From assembly GCA_964371155.1 (NCBI GenBank), contig CAYJLI010000006.1:1-64000 (forward strand): a DNA stretch of 64,000 bases, read 5' to 3'. The translations under genes were made by a program, and so were the position numbers. Below the pieces are notes generated by a model. The model did not search any database. It was not told where the DNA came from and saw only the letters and a program-made list of their open reading frames with translations. This DNA is from CAYJEQ01 sp964371155. GTDB lineage: Bacteria; Bacillota; Clostridia; Oscillospirales; Ruminococcaceae. Position 1 is the first letter of the stretch. Each line of letters opens with the position of its first letter. This document shows positions 34,078 to 43,521 of this stretch, piece by piece.

Positions 34078-35015
34078 TCATCCACACCCTTTTCCACGGG
34101 TATACAGGGTATCATTGAAGCTATTGCAACTTCAATCATTTCATCCTGTGGTTCATAAGTTGTGAGATTTTGAAGCCAGAGCCCTGGGGCAGAAATAATT
34201 CGGGTAAAGGCATTATCATGCTTGCCAGCAAATCTTATAATTTCATATGCTATCCCCACAACAATAGGAAGAAGTGCAACTTTTAATACTATTCTAATAA
34301 ATGGGTTTGACCAAGTTACAATCGAAAAGACAAGCACCGAGACCACAAGCACTATAAGCAAAAAGCTTGTTCCGCATCTTGGATGAAATCTTCGGTACTT
34401 TCTCACATTTTCCACTGTGAGCTCTTCGCCAGCTTCATAGCAAGCGATTGTTTTGTGCTCGGCGCCATGGTACATAAATACCCTCTTTATATCTTCAAGG
34501 CGTGATACCGCAAAGAGATAGAGCACAAAAATCCCTATCTTTGCAATAGCTTCGGTTGCAGTAAGTAATAAAATACTGTCGGTAACCCCCCTAAGCAGTG
34601 AGGTTAAGAAGGTGGGAAGAACTATAAAAAGCCCCACCGAAATAATTAGTGAGATAATAAGTGTAATCACTGAGATGACAGTAGCGGCTTTTTCACCCAT
34701 CTTTTCCTTAAGCCACTTTTCAAATTTAGACTCATCCTCCATATCCATTCCAGCAATATCTGCGGATTTCATAAGTGTTTTATAACCAAGTAGCATCATG
34801 TCAATAAAATTAAAACTTCCCCTGAAAAAAGGAGTTTTTTTATACCAAGGTATACTTTTTTTATTACTGCTCCACTCTTCGGTAAAGATTTCTCCATCGG
34901 GCTTACGCACCGCCATTGCAGTGGTGGTTGGCCCTTTCATCATTACACCTTCAATAAGTGCCTGACCGCCGATTGTGGTTTTAAAACCGCTTTGGCGGCT
35001 CTGAGATTTTTCCAT
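34068..35015 (-). CDS. yqhQ: DUF1385 membrane protein YqhQ
   Basis: A 315-aa membrane protein of the DUF1385 family. The N-terminus has the hallmark GGQALIEGVMMKGP (about 16-29). The middle carries membrane segments and the conserved VFMYHGAEHKTIACYEAGE (about 180-198) and RFHPRCGTSF, and the C-terminus has FAGKHDN and the APGLWLQNLTTYEP ending. The function is not known in general. It overlaps prmC by ten bases, the usual clostridial arrangement. CAGAAAGGAA precedes its ATG, similar to the end of the ysxC/argF leader repeat. Confidence 0.9.
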   Translation of the reverse strand: MEKSQSRQSGFKTTIGGQALIEGVMMKGPTTTAMAVRKPDGEIFTEEWSSNKKSIPWYKKTPFFRGSFNFIDMMLLGYKTLMKSADIAGMDMEDESKFEKWLKEKMGEKAATVISVITLIISLIISVGLFIVLPTFLTSLLRGVTDSILLLTATEAIAKIGIFVLYLFAVSRLEDIKRVFMYHGAEHKTIACYEAGEELTVENVRKYRRFHPRCGTSFLLIVLVVSVLVFSIVTWSNPFIRIVLKVALLPIVVGIAYEIIRFAGKHDNAFTRIISAPGLWLQNLTTYEPQDEMIEVAIASMIPCIPVEKGVDEWN

Positions 35016-35121
35016 ATTTACTATTATTCCTTTCTGATAAAGGCAGAAGACATTTATGAAGTAACGCCTTGTAATCTACCTTTTTGCCATCGAAAAAATT
35101 GGTGACAATGAAATTTATTGA

Positions 35122-36555
35122 TTATGCATTTGCATCAATTTCCGTAAGTTCATCATGTTTTCTTTTAATTGGTAGATGTATGGCGACCGTTGTGCCGCTG
35201 CCCTCGATGGAGTCAACGCTTAAACTGCCCCCATGCCTGCAAACAATCTCATCCGCTACCGCAAGCCCTATGCCGGAGCCACGACGTGTAAGATTTGCCT
35301 TGTAAAATTTGTTTTTAATCTTTGGTAGGTCATTAGAGCTTATACCACAGCCCGTATCTTCCACTGATATAATATACACATTGCTTTTTAAAGCGGCAGA
35401 AACAGTTATACTATCGCCGCTATCCGAATATTTAAGTGCATTGTCTATTACATTTATAAATACCTGTCTGAGCCTGTTTTTATCACCGTAATAGCTTTCA
35501 AATATTTCTGGTTCATTGTATATGAGGAATTTTTCTTCTCGTTTGGCTTTTTGCGTATACATGAGCACTGCATCGCTGAGCTCTGCTATCAAATCAAATT
35601 TCCCCATAATAAGCTTTAGCTTTCCGCTTTGCATACGGGAAAAGTCAAGGAGCTCTTCAACCATTGAAGAAAGTCGCTCGGTTTCACTCATAATTACATG
35701 CATACCTTTTTGCATGTCCTTTTTATCAGTGTTGTCGTACATAAGCGTTTCGCCCCATCCTTTGATAGCTGTGAGTGGGGTGCGAAGCTCATGGGATACC
35801 GAGGAAATAAAATCGTTTTTAATGCTTTCGCTCCGTGAGAGTTCCTCTGCCATATGGTTAATTATATCACAGAGCTCACCTATTTCATCATTGCGTGATT
35901 TATTAAGCCTTGCATTAAAATCACCCTGTGCAATTCTCCTTGCCGTCACACCAACCTCGCCTATGGGATTTACAATTGAACTAATGAAATATGAGCCAGA
36001 GAGCCCAACAAAAAATAAAATTGCCATTCCAAGTATTACAGAAGCAATAATCAAAATTATTATTTGATTATCCACCTCTTCAAGTGAGGTTACAAGGCGC
36101 ATTGCCACTATCTCACTGCTACCGCTTGCGATAGTGGTAGTCACGGCCATAATTTTTTCTGAGCCGAGATATCCCTCATAAATACCTATTCCGTTCGGGG
36201 AAACAAAAGCATCGGTAAAGTCGGGCATATCCATTTCGGTCGATATCTGAAATCCACTCGAGGTGAGGGCTACTTCTCCATCATTACTTATAGCCATAAG
36301 CTCCATTTTATCTTTTTCATCAAAGTTTTCAACAAGGGATCTTACCTGCACCGAATAATCGATGGATATGTCGTCAGAATAGCTTATTAGGAGAGTGTTT
36401 ATAGCGTTGGCGGTGGAGAGCATTGACTGTGTTACACTGTTGTAGTAGAAAGTTCTTACGGCTACCGCAAAGGCGATGCATAGGACCACAAGAATAAAAA
36501 CTATAACGCCAAAGCTGTTAAATAGCCATCTCTTAGTAATTCTTTTTACTGCCAA
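35122..36555 (-). CDS. Membrane sensor histidine kinase with HAMP domain
   Basis: A 477-aa inner-membrane kinase. Transmembrane helix 1 lies at about 12-35, followed by an extracellular sensor region. Helix 2 (about 165-190) is followed by a HAMP domain ending near 245. The phospho-accepting His is in SHELRTPLTAIKGWGE (H-box), and the ATP-binding motifs are NVIDNALKYS, VEDTGCGIS and GSGIGLAV. A TTG start at 36555 with AGGAGGG seven bases upstream is the best choice. It lies downstream of the response regulator gene, but a 99-bp mobile element now separates the two, which may reduce its expression. The signal is unknown. Confidence 0.9.
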   Translation of the reverse strand: MAVKRITKRWLFNSFGVIVFILVVLCIAFAVAVRTFYYNSVTQSMLSTANAINTLLISYSDDISIDYSVQVRSLVENFDEKDKMELMAISNDGEVALTSSGFQISTEMDMPDFTDAFVSPNGIGIYEGYLGSEKIMAVTTTIASGSSEIVAMRLVTSLEEVDNQIIILIIASVILGMAILFFVGLSGSYFISSIVNPIGEVGVTARRIAQGDFNARLNKSRNDEIGELCDIINHMAEELSRSESIKNDFISSVSHELRTPLTAIKGWGETLMYDNTDKKDMQKGMHVIMSETERLSSMVEELLDFSRMQSGKLKLIMGKFDLIAELSDAVLMYTQKAKREEKFLIYNEPEIFESYYGDKNRLRQVFINVIDNALKYSDSGDSITVSAALKSNVYIISVEDTGCGISSNDLPKIKNKFYKANLTRRGSGIGLAVADEIVCRHGGSLSVDSIEGSGTTVAIHLPIKRKHDELTEIDANA

Positions 36556-36630
36556 AACCCATCCCTCCTTTAGAAAAAGTTAAAATACAGCCATCAAATT
36601 TGCAACAGCTTTAAAAAGCACTAAATATTA

Positions 36631-36750
36631 GTTAGCCATTCAATACCAACAACTTAAGAAAATTATCCCATATATCTTTCCCCGCCTACGGCGGAAAGAC
36701 ATACAAAAAAATATTCTATAGCTTAAGTTGTAGACATTGGTTAGCCATTC
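36631..36750. mobile_element. Miniature inverted-repeat element, copy 1, with 10-bp target duplication
   Basis: The element spans 36641-36739 (99 bp). Its ends, CAATACCAACAACTTAAG and CTTAAGTTGTAGACATTG, are imperfect terminal inverted repeats. It is flanked by GTTAGCCATT on both sides (36631-36640 and 36740-36749); the right copy includes the stop codon of the response regulator gene. It contains a central hairpin. The reverse complement of 46099-46199 is nearly the same sequence. The inner CAACTTAAG and the 10-bp duplication recall IS231-type ends of the IS4 family (from memory). No transposase is encoded. Confidence 0.85.
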
Positions 36751-37433
36751 CAAATATAGCCAAATCCCCATTGTGTAACTATATATTGTGGATTGCTTGG
36801 ATCAACTTCGATTTTCACCCTAAGTCTTCTCACATTTACATCAATAATCTTGACATCGCTATAATAGTTTTCACCCCAAACATTATTGAGTATTTGTTCT
36901 CTATTAAGAGCAACATTTTGATTATTTAAAAGAAATTCCATAATCTGAAATTCCACCTGTGTCAAATCAATAATTTCGCCATCTTTAGTTAGGGTACGAC
37001 TTTTTGTATTTAGCACAAATGGGCCTGAAACAAGCTCATTTGAAGGCTTTGATTGTGAGGACATAGTCACACGGCGATGAATTGCATCCACCCTTGCCAC
37101 AAGCTCCGAGGGGCTAAAGGGTTTTGTGATATAATCGTCTGCACCAAGTTGGAGACCGCCTACTTTATCCATTTCCTGTGTTTTAGCAGAGAGCAGTATA
37201 ATACCTATTGAACTATTCTTCTCCCTGATTTTTTTACAAACATTAAATCCATCGGTGCCGGGCATCATAATATCGAGTAGTGCAATATCGAAATTGCCCC
37301 CCTCACGTTCAAACACTTCAAGAGCTTTGTCGCCGTCACTTACATCGGTAACTTCATAACCGCTTCTCTTAAGATTTATAACCACAAATTCTCTTATTGC
37401 ATCTTCATCTTCTGCTACTAATATTCTCTTCAT
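36741..37433 (-). CDS. OmpR-family response regulator
   Basis: A 230-aa cytosolic DNA-binding regulator. The receiver domain (about 1-115) has the acidic pocket DE near residues 9-10, the phospho-acceptor aspartate in ALLDIMMPGTDG (about residue 54) and the switch lysine in ITKPFSP. The C-terminal winged helix (about 135-230) has LTQVEFQIMEFLLNN and VNVRRLRVKIE. AGGAGG lies before the ATG. It is transcribed with the lipoprotein gene upstream and the histidine kinase gene downstream; a mobile element has inserted right after its stop codon. Confidence 0.92.
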   Translation of the reverse strand: MKRILVAEDEDAIREFVVINLKRSGYEVTDVSDGDKALEVFEREGGNFDIALLDIMMPGTDGFNVCKKIREKNSSIGIILLSAKTQEMDKVGGLQLGADDYITKPFSPSELVARVDAIHRRVTMSSQSKPSNELVSGPFVLNTKSRTLTKDGEIIDLTQVEFQIMEFLLNNQNVALNREQILNNVWGENYYSDVKIIDVNVRRLRVKIEVDPSNPQYIVTQWGFGYIWNG

Positions 37434-37469
37434 AAGTAATCCTCCTATTATGTTAAAAAGTTATTTAAT

Positions 37470-38777
37470 TTATAAAAATATAATCATATCTTCTAAGTCT
37501 TCATAATCAATAGCTAAAGAGCTGTCAACATTTTCGGGTATATATGCATAGTAGTCTATTATTCCCGAAGAGGGGAGCTCCTTGTATTGCTCAAGCTCAA
37601 ACGTGTCACGATAGTCATTTTTGGCATATGTGCGTATCCTTAGGAGTTCGGTAGTACTGCTATCTAAATCCTCGTTAAACACCCTAAAGCTCACCACTCC
37701 ATTCTCAGGCTGTAATACTACGGTGACATTGTCCACCCATTCTTCTGGCAACTGTACACGATAGTTTTCATCAAGATTAATATAATTATATTGCCTTGCT
37801 CTAAAGCCCCTGCCCTCTAAGTTCTTATATGTTGTCAGATAGGGGACACCGTCCTCCTCGTTAGTATATCCCGGCATCGGAGTTTGGGAGGGTATATCCA
37901 TTAGGCCATTGCCATCGATATCTTCGCTGAAAATGGGTTCATATCTTATGGTGTAGTCAAATAAGATATTTGGCTCATCACCACTGGTCATTAAATTATC
38001 TATTCTTGAGTTTTCAAGGGAAATAATCTCGGTGGAATAGGTGCCATCATAAAGCTGCTCATCAACATACAGTGCAGGGGTTTCATCGTCTACATTTCCT
38101 TCTATGAGGTTATGATAGAGATTTACTTGGCTATTGAGATAAGTAACTCCGATTACAATCATTTCACCACTGCTGTTTCCTCTAATTAGCCTAACAGAAG
38201 AATTTTTTTGAGGAGATGTTAGAAGTATCAGTTCAGTGGAATCAGAATTTTTTCTTGAAACAAGCTTATACATGCTATAATCTTCATCAAAAATACTTTC
38301 CACTTCACCTTCGCTATAGCTATATACAACAATATTTTGCTCATCATACTGATTTGAAGTGTCCCATCCTACCAATATGTCATTTTTAACATCGGTGGAT
38401 AGAGGGACAAAATCGACAAATTCAATATCCGCCTGCAAACCAGGAGCGTCATAGACAGAGAGCCAACTATCTTCGTTTTTTTCCATTACATGGATTCGGG
38501 TATAATTATTATACCCCTCATAGAATATTATTGCTTCATCGTTTCCATCACCGGTTATATCTTCAAAAACAAACGCCGAAAGATGCTCACCATACCTTGG
38601 ATATTTTAAAACTACATTGGTACTGCCGAGTGAATTTTCGAGCTCGTCCATAATCTGTGTTTGTTCAGGGGAAAGCGTTGGTGGGCGCATTAAATCATCT
38701 GCATTAAGTTCCAATGAAGCCGAGGAACAGCCCGAAAGAATTATTACAGATAAACTTAGTAAAATTTTTTTAAACAA
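37470..38777 (-). CDS. Secreted lipoprotein of unknown function
   Basis: A 435-aa exported protein. The N-terminus has a short lipoprotein signal with lipobox LSGC (about residues 13-17). FEDITGDGNDEAIIFYEG and EDIDGNGLMDI resemble the Asp/Gly-rich calcium-binding loops of FG-GAP/VCBS-type repeats. The rest is beta-rich and not assigned. A TTG start at 38777 is chosen, with AGGAGG six bases upstream. It is first in an apparent operon with a response regulator and a histidine kinase, so it may modulate the sensor or be a target of it; this is inference. Confidence 0.8.
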   Translation of the reverse strand: MFKKILLSLSVIILSGCSSASLELNADDLMRPPTLSPEQTQIMDELENSLGSTNVVLKYPRYGEHLSAFVFEDITGDGNDEAIIFYEGYNNYTRIHVMEKNEDSWLSVYDAPGLQADIEFVDFVPLSTDVKNDILVGWDTSNQYDEQNIVVYSYSEGEVESIFDEDYSMYKLVSRKNSDSTELILLTSPQKNSSVRLIRGNSSGEMIVIGVTYLNSQVNLYHNLIEGNVDDETPALYVDEQLYDGTYSTEIISLENSRIDNLMTSGDEPNILFDYTIRYEPIFSEDIDGNGLMDIPSQTPMPGYTNEEDGVPYLTTYKNLEGRGFRARQYNYINLDENYRVQLPEEWVDNVTVVLQPENGVVSFRVFNEDLDSSTTELLRIRTYAKNDYRDTFELEQYKELPSSGIIDYYAYIPENVDSSLAIDYEDLEDMIIFL

Positions 38778-38895
38778 GCAAATCCTCCTTTTTCACAAGC
38801 TTTATCATTAGGGCGCAAATATACATATTACTATTATATTACTTTTTGCTTAAAAAGTATAGAGAAAAAGAGTGCAGTTAGTAAATTTTTTGTGT

Positions 38896-38955
38896 AAATT
38901 ATTAAAGCGGCAAATTAACTTAATTTCTTAAACAAGATTTAAGCTAATTTGCCGC
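38896..38955 (-). terminator. Terminator after the tocopherol-cyclase-like gene
   Basis: GCGGCAAATTA and TAATTTGCCGC form an 11-bp stem; on the minus strand TTTAATAATTT follows. Confidence 0.7.
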
Positions 38956-38990
38956 AAATTATATATAATAAAGGGATTGTAATACAACTA

Positions 38991-39971
38991 CTATTTATTA
39001 AATTTTTTTATACTTACAAAATTCATATCCCCACCCACTTCAGATGCACAGCAATCGGAAAATCCACTGTAAACTATTTCTCCACTTTCTTCATATACAG
39101 TCACTTTCAATAAACTGTCAAGACTCTCCTCTATATGGTGTATCATTCTTCCCTTTATAGGGGATTTAAGTTTGCCAGTGTTTTGCTGTTCACACTCAAT
39201 GTCCATTGAGTATGTACCGTTTGTGATAGAGCATATTATCAGCTTGTCCAAAATTTCGAGCTTTTTTATTTTCCCTCCATTGTATGTTGATATGGAAAGC
39301 ATTTTACCTTTGTGATAAAAGAAGGAGATTATCCCCATAAAGGAAAATGCACCAAAAGGAATGTCGGCAATAGCAAGCATTAAAGAGCTTCCAATTTTAT
39401 TAAAGCTATTGCATTGCATCCAAAGGTAGCTTGAGGGAAAAGAAGTGCCATAATCCTTTTCTATATAACCAACTCCCCCAGTAAAATCGATTATTTCACC
39501 GTTAATAGTCAAATTACCCATAAGCCTGTGCCCCATACTCACCACACCATGATTGCACTGCATATTTGGAATATATGAAAAGGGCCCCATAATACTTGGG
39601 GAATAAAAAGTTTGAGGATAGGGCTTAGTGTTTTCAAAAAAAATTTTTCCCATAACAGTACTACCATCTATTACATCACAGATTCTAAGCTCTTTATCTG
39701 AAAACTCACTTTTTCCAACAGTCACCCAAAATTTATCAGGGTTATAATCGAAAGCGGAGAGGGGATACTTCTGCCAGAGTGTGCCGCATTTTGTGCAGTT
39801 GAGCTGAATAAAGGATGCCGATGTATTAAAGCTATCTCCTGTTGCAATTCCACAAATTATAGAGATAACTCTTTTACTGTCCCGAGTTACTAATTTATAA
39901 AACCAGCCCTCGAAATAATTTTTCTTTGCTATATCGCCCATAAATGGCGCAGTGTTTATAAGTTTTCTCAT
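38991..39971 (-). CDS. Tocopherol cyclase-like lipocalin-fold protein
   Basis: A 326-aa protein matching the tocopherol cyclase family, which occurs in many bacteria that make no tocopherol. The family pattern is visible in order: YFEGWFYKLVT (about 19-29), GPFSYIPNMQCNHGVVSMGH (about 128-147, given as its two halves GPFSYIPNMQ and CNHGVVSMGH), ITGEI-like INGEIIDFTGG, and YIEKDYGTSFPSSYLWMQ. No signal peptide is seen. The bacterial members' substrate is unknown. AGAAAGGAAAGGTCA precedes the ATG, resembling the leader ends before ysxC and argF. It is a single gene with its own terminator. Confidence 0.8.
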   Translation of the reverse strand: MRKLINTAPFMGDIAKKNYFEGWFYKLVTRDSKRVISIICGIATGDSFNTSASFIQLNCTKCGTLWQKYPLSAFDYNPDKFWVTVGKSEFSDKELRICDVIDGSTVMGKIFFENTKPYPQTFYSPSIMGPFSYIPNMQCNHGVVSMGHRLMGNLTINGEIIDFTGGVGYIEKDYGTSFPSSYLWMQCNSFNKIGSSLMLAIADIPFGAFSFMGIISFFYHKGKMLSISTYNGGKIKKLEILDKLIICSITNGTYSMDIECEQQNTGKLKSPIKGRMIHHIEESLDSLLKVTVYEESGEIVYSGFSDCCASEVGGDMNFVSIKKFNK

Positions 39972-40284
39972 GTTTATGACCTTTCCTTTCTGTACATTGG
40001 CGATATTTAGTGTTTTTATACTACCTTTATACGATGATGGGAATAAAAAAATAGAGTTACAATCCTAATTGTTACTGATTTTTTAAATCAATAAAGGTAA
40101 ATATGCCATCTTTAAAACAATATGCATAGGAGATTATAGACGATTTTTAGCCCATATAAACAAACTTCAATGATATTTAATAAAGAAAAAGCAATGAAAA
40201 TTTATACAAAAGTGATAAATAATTATGCGTATATGGCGAATATTAAAGCAAAAGTACAAAAAATTAATAAAAACTAAAAAAGAC

Positions 40285-40313
40285 TTGCAATTTTATGCAA
40301 TAATTAATATAAT
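40285..40313 (+). promoter_or_regulatory. Promoter of the arginine operon
   Basis: TTGCAA (40285-40290) and a perfect TATAAT (40308-40313) are 17 bases apart. Confidence 0.75.
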
Positions 40314-40340
40314 ATGAGTAGTAATAAATATACAATTTAA

Positions 40341-40367
40341 TGAATATATATGCTAAAGAATATTCTT
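40341..40367 (+). promoter_or_regulatory. Possible ArgR/AhrC operator region
   Basis: TGAATATATATGC is followed by the perfect palindrome AAGAATATTCTT (40356-40367), just downstream of the promoter. Both resemble TGAAT/ATTCA-type arginine boxes, but the match is partial. Confidence 0.35.
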
Positions 40368-40460
40368 ATCATTTCTCCACTCAATGTGGTAAGAGTAAGG
40401 GAGTAACCTAAAGCTTAATTATTATTTTGTGCCGACACTGAGCGGCGGAACGGAGCGTTT

Positions 40461-41390
40461 ATGATAAATGTATTTATAGATGGTGGCCATGGTACAACGG
40501 GGCTTAAAATTTCTGAAAGACTATTGGGTATAAAAGAATATAAAGTTTTCACTCTTCCATATGAAGAGAGCAAGGACTTAAAAAAGCGAATAGAGGCTAT
40601 CGAATCCGCAGATGTTGCAGTGCTGTGCCTCCCTGACGACAGTGCCAAGGAAATAGTTCCGCACATCAAAAGCAGTAAAATAATCGACACTTCAACAGCT
40701 CACCGAGTAGGAGCAGGATTTATATACGGTTTGCCGGAAATAGGCTTTAGAGAAGAGATAAAAACTGCAAATAGACTTGCAGTTCCCGGATGCCATGTCA
40801 CAGGCTATCTTACATTGGCAGTACCACTCATGAAAGCTGGCATTATTGAAGCTCAGGACTTTATCACATGCCACTCGATAACAGGGTATAGCGGCGGTGG
40901 AAAAGCAATGATAGCCGAATACGAAAACCCTAACAGAAGCGAAGCGTTTAAATATCCAAGACAGTATGCACTTGGACTTACTCATAAACATCTTAAAGAG
41001 ATGAAACATTATTCTAAAATGGATAATCCCCCAGTCTTTTCCCCAATACTTGCAGATATGTACAGCGGAATGGCGGTGTCCATACCACTAAGGCTTAAAA
41101 AGGGAAAATTCACAGGAAGTGATGTAGCTAATATAATAGCCGAGTATTATAAAGACGAAAAGCTAATTGATGTAGCGAAGTTTAATGCTCATCCCGCAGT
41201 GGAAAACGGAGTTTTAAACCCTGCATATAAATCGGGTAAGGATGATTTAAGCATATCCATATCGGGGAATGAAGAGCAAGTGATGCTCACTTCACTGCTT
41301 GATAATTTAGGCAAGGGAGCCTCAGGAGCGGCACTCCAATGCTTAAATATTATGAGTGGACATGAGGAAACTTTAGGACTAAGTTTATAA
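40461..41390 (+). CDS. argC: N-acetyl-gamma-glutamyl-phosphate reductase (type 2 ArgC)
   Basis: A 309-aa cytosolic enzyme reducing N-acetylglutamyl phosphate to the semialdehyde with NADPH. It is of the short (type 2) ArgC class. The nucleotide-binding start is NVFIDGGHGTTGLKI (about residues 3-17), the catalytic cysteine lies in VPGCHVTGY, and SITGYSGGGK is conserved. The start has CGGAG upstream. It is first in the operon argC-argJ-argB-argD-argF, which covers the path from N-acetylglutamate to citrulline. Confidence 0.93.
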   Translation: MINVFIDGGHGTTGLKISERLLGIKEYKVFTLPYEESKDLKKRIEAIESADVAVLCLPDDSAKEIVPHIKSSKIIDTSTAHRVGAGFIYGLPEIGFREEIKTANRLAVPGCHVTGYLTLAVPLMKAGIIEAQDFITCHSITGYSGGGKAMIAEYENPNRSEAFKYPRQYALGLTHKHLKEMKHYSKMDNPPVFSPILADMYSGMAVSIPLRLKKGKFTGSDVANIIAEYYKDEKLIDVAKFNAHPAVENGVLNPAYKSGKDDLSISISGNEEQVMLTSLLDNLGKGASGAALQCLNIMSGHEETLGLSL

Positions 41391-41428
41391 AATAGATGCC
41401 ATAAAAGCTTGGCGGAATGGAGAAATAT

Positions 41429-42637
41429 ATGATTACAATTACAGGTGGCGTAACAGCTGCAAAAGGATTTTCAGCAGGAGCTGTTCACTGTGGAATAAGA
41501 AAGAATCTTACTAAAAAAGATTTAATGGCTATATACTCAGAAAAAATTTGCACAGCGGCGGCAGTATATACACAAAATAAAGTCTTTGGTGCACCGATTA
41601 CGGTGACAAAAGAAAACCTTATAGATGGCAAAGCACAGCTTATGATATGCAATAGCGGAAATGCAAACACCTGCAATAAAGACGGCGTAGAAATTGCCGA
41701 AAAAATGTGCATTAAAGCTGGAGAAAAATTTAAAATATCCGCTAAAGATATAATAGTGGCAAGCACAGGTGTTATAGGGCAACCACTTGATATCACAAAA
41801 ATCGAAAAAGGTATCTCAGAGATTACTTTAAAAGAAGATGGCAGTGAAGAAGCGAGTGAGGGGATACTCACTACCGATTTAGTGGAAAAAACCACAGCAG
41901 TAGAGTTTGAGCTTAGTGGCAAAAAATGTATAATAGGCACAATAGCTAAGGGCTCGGGCATGATAAACCCCAATATGGCTACAATGCTTGGCTTTATTAC
42001 CACAGATGTAAGTATTTCAGCACAAATGCTTAAAGAAGCACTTACGGATAGTATAAGTGGCACATACAATATGATTTGCGTGGACGGAGATACCTCAACA
42101 AACGACATGGTTGCAATAATGGCAAATGGAATGGCGGAAAACACTGAAATCACCGAGAAAAACGAAGATTACAACATCTTCGTAAAAATGCTTACAGAAG
42201 TTAATAAATGCATGTCCAAAAAGATAGCTCGTGACGGCGAGGGAGCAACAAAACTAATCACAGCGAAAGTACACTCTGCACACTGTGAGATGGAAGCGAG
42301 AAAAATAGCTAAATCCGTAATTACTTCAAGCTTAGTTAAAACAGCAATGTTTGGTGCAGATGCCAACTGGGGAAGAATACTATGTGCAATGGGATATTCG
42401 GGAGCGGATTTTGATCCATTAAAGGTGGATGTTAGCTTTCAAAATAACAAAGGCACACTCACTGTTTGCGAGGGCGGATATGGAATAGAGTTTTCAGAAG
42501 AATTTGCAAAAGAACTGCTCAGTGAAGACAGCATTGATATAGTTATTAACTTAAATAGCGGTGAACACACTGCGGAAGCTTATGGATGCGACCTCACATA
42601 TGATTATGTGAAAATCAATGGAGATTACAGAACTTAA
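41429..42637 (+). CDS. argJ: Bifunctional ornithine acetyltransferase / N-acetylglutamate synthase ArgJ
   Basis: A 402-aa enzyme that recycles the acetyl group from N-acetylornithine to glutamate. It is autocleaved before the conserved Thr in NPNMATMLGF (about residues 180-189). GSGMINPN and the C-terminal GRDANWGRI-like GADANWGRILCAMGYSG are family motifs. ATG 41429 is chosen because GGAG lies upstream at a good distance; ATG 41417 overlaps that site. With argJ present no argA or argE is needed, so the pathway is the cyclic type. It lies second in the arginine operon, 38 bases after argC. Confidence 0.93.
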   Translation: MITITGGVTAAKGFSAGAVHCGIRKNLTKKDLMAIYSEKICTAAAVYTQNKVFGAPITVTKENLIDGKAQLMICNSGNANTCNKDGVEIAEKMCIKAGEKFKISAKDIIVASTGVIGQPLDITKIEKGISEITLKEDGSEEASEGILTTDLVEKTTAVEFELSGKKCIIGTIAKGSGMINPNMATMLGFITTDVSISAQMLKEALTDSISGTYNMICVDGDTSTNDMVAIMANGMAENTEITEKNEDYNIFVKMLTEVNKCMSKKIARDGEGATKLITAKVHSAHCEMEARKIAKSVITSSLVKTAMFGADANWGRILCAMGYSGADFDPLKVDVSFQNNKGTLTVCEGGYGIEFSEEFAKELLSEDSIDIVINLNSGEHTAEAYGCDLTYDYVKINGDYRT

Positions 42638-42656
42638 AAAACTTGGAGGAAAGAAA

Positions 42657-43508
42657 ATGGACTCTAATTCATACAAAGCGTCAGTGCTCACAGAAGCACT
42701 TCCATATATTAAAAAATACATAGGCAAAACCATCGTGATTAAATACGGTGGAAATGCAATGATAGACCCCGTACTCAAAGACTCGGTTATATCGGATATA
42801 GTGCTTCTTGCAATGATTGGAGTAAAAATCGTTCTTGTGCACGGTGGCGGTCCTGAAATAACTGAAGCGATGAACACATTTGGAATAGAGAGCAAATTCA
42901 TCGACGGGCTAAGATATACCGACGATAAATCAATGGAAATCATCCAAATGGTACTCTGCGGCAAAACCAATAAAAATCTTGTTGCTGAAATATGCAAAAA
43001 GGGTGGAAACGCCGTGGGACTTTCAGGACTTGATGCAGGCATGGCAGCATGCGACATTCTCGATAAAAAATATGGTAATGTGGGCGAGATAAAAGAGTTT
43101 AATACGGATATACTCACAGACTTGCTTGTAAAGGGATATATACCCGTAGTGTCCACAGTGGGTTATTTAGAAGGTGAGGGTGAAGCACTCAATATCAATG
43201 CCGATACATTTGCTTCAAGGCTGAGCGTGGCGCTAAAAGCGGATAAACTGATGCTTTTAACCGATGTATGTGGAGTGCTTAGAGATTTTAAAGATGCTCA
43301 GAGCCTAATACCAGCAATACATGTCGAAGAAGTCCCCACACTAATAGAAGAGGGCATAATCAAAGGTGGCATGATACCTAAGGTTGACTGCTGTGTATAT
43401 GCGGTTAAAAATGGTGTAAAGCAAACCACAATACAAAACGGAATGAAAGAGCATTCAATACTCGTCGAGCTTCTGTCAGACAGCGGAAGCGGAACAATGT
43501 TTTACTAA
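42657..43508 (+). CDS. argB: Acetylglutamate kinase ArgB
   Basis: A 283-aa amino-acid kinase that phosphorylates N-acetylglutamate. The nucleotide site starts at IVIKYGGNAM (about 26-35), VLVHGGGPEI (about 61-70) binds substrate, and NADTFAS and KLMLLTDVCGVL are typical. GGMIPKVDCC is the conserved C-terminal motif. ATG 42657 follows TTGGAGG by six bases; the frame extends upstream into argJ without a better site. The arginine feedback-inhibition helix typical of hexameric forms cannot be judged by eye. It is followed by argD after 13 bases. Confidence 0.93.
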   Translation: MDSNSYKASVLTEALPYIKKYIGKTIVIKYGGNAMIDPVLKDSVISDIVLLAMIGVKIVLVHGGGPEITEAMNTFGIESKFIDGLRYTDDKSMEIIQMVLCGKTNKNLVAEICKKGGNAVGLSGLDAGMAACDILDKKYGNVGEIKEFNTDILTDLLVKGYIPVVSTVGYLEGEGEALNINADTFASRLSVALKADKLMLLTDVCGVLRDFKDAQSLIPAIHVEEVPTLIEEGIIKGGMIPKVDCCVYAVKNGVKQTTIQNGMKEHSILVELLSDSGSGTMFY

Positions 43509-43521
43509 AGGAGAAAAGCAA

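Larger units (their letters stand above)
39972..40460. other. Long divergent intergenic region before argC
   Basis: It holds AT-rich sequence with the argC promoter and a roughly 140-base untranslated leader. No T-box or known riboswitch was recognised. Confidence 0.6.

Noticed and set aside
40314..40460. T-box leader before argC
   Set aside because: The conserved T-box sequence (AGGGTGGNACC type) and a terminator/antiterminator pair are missing.
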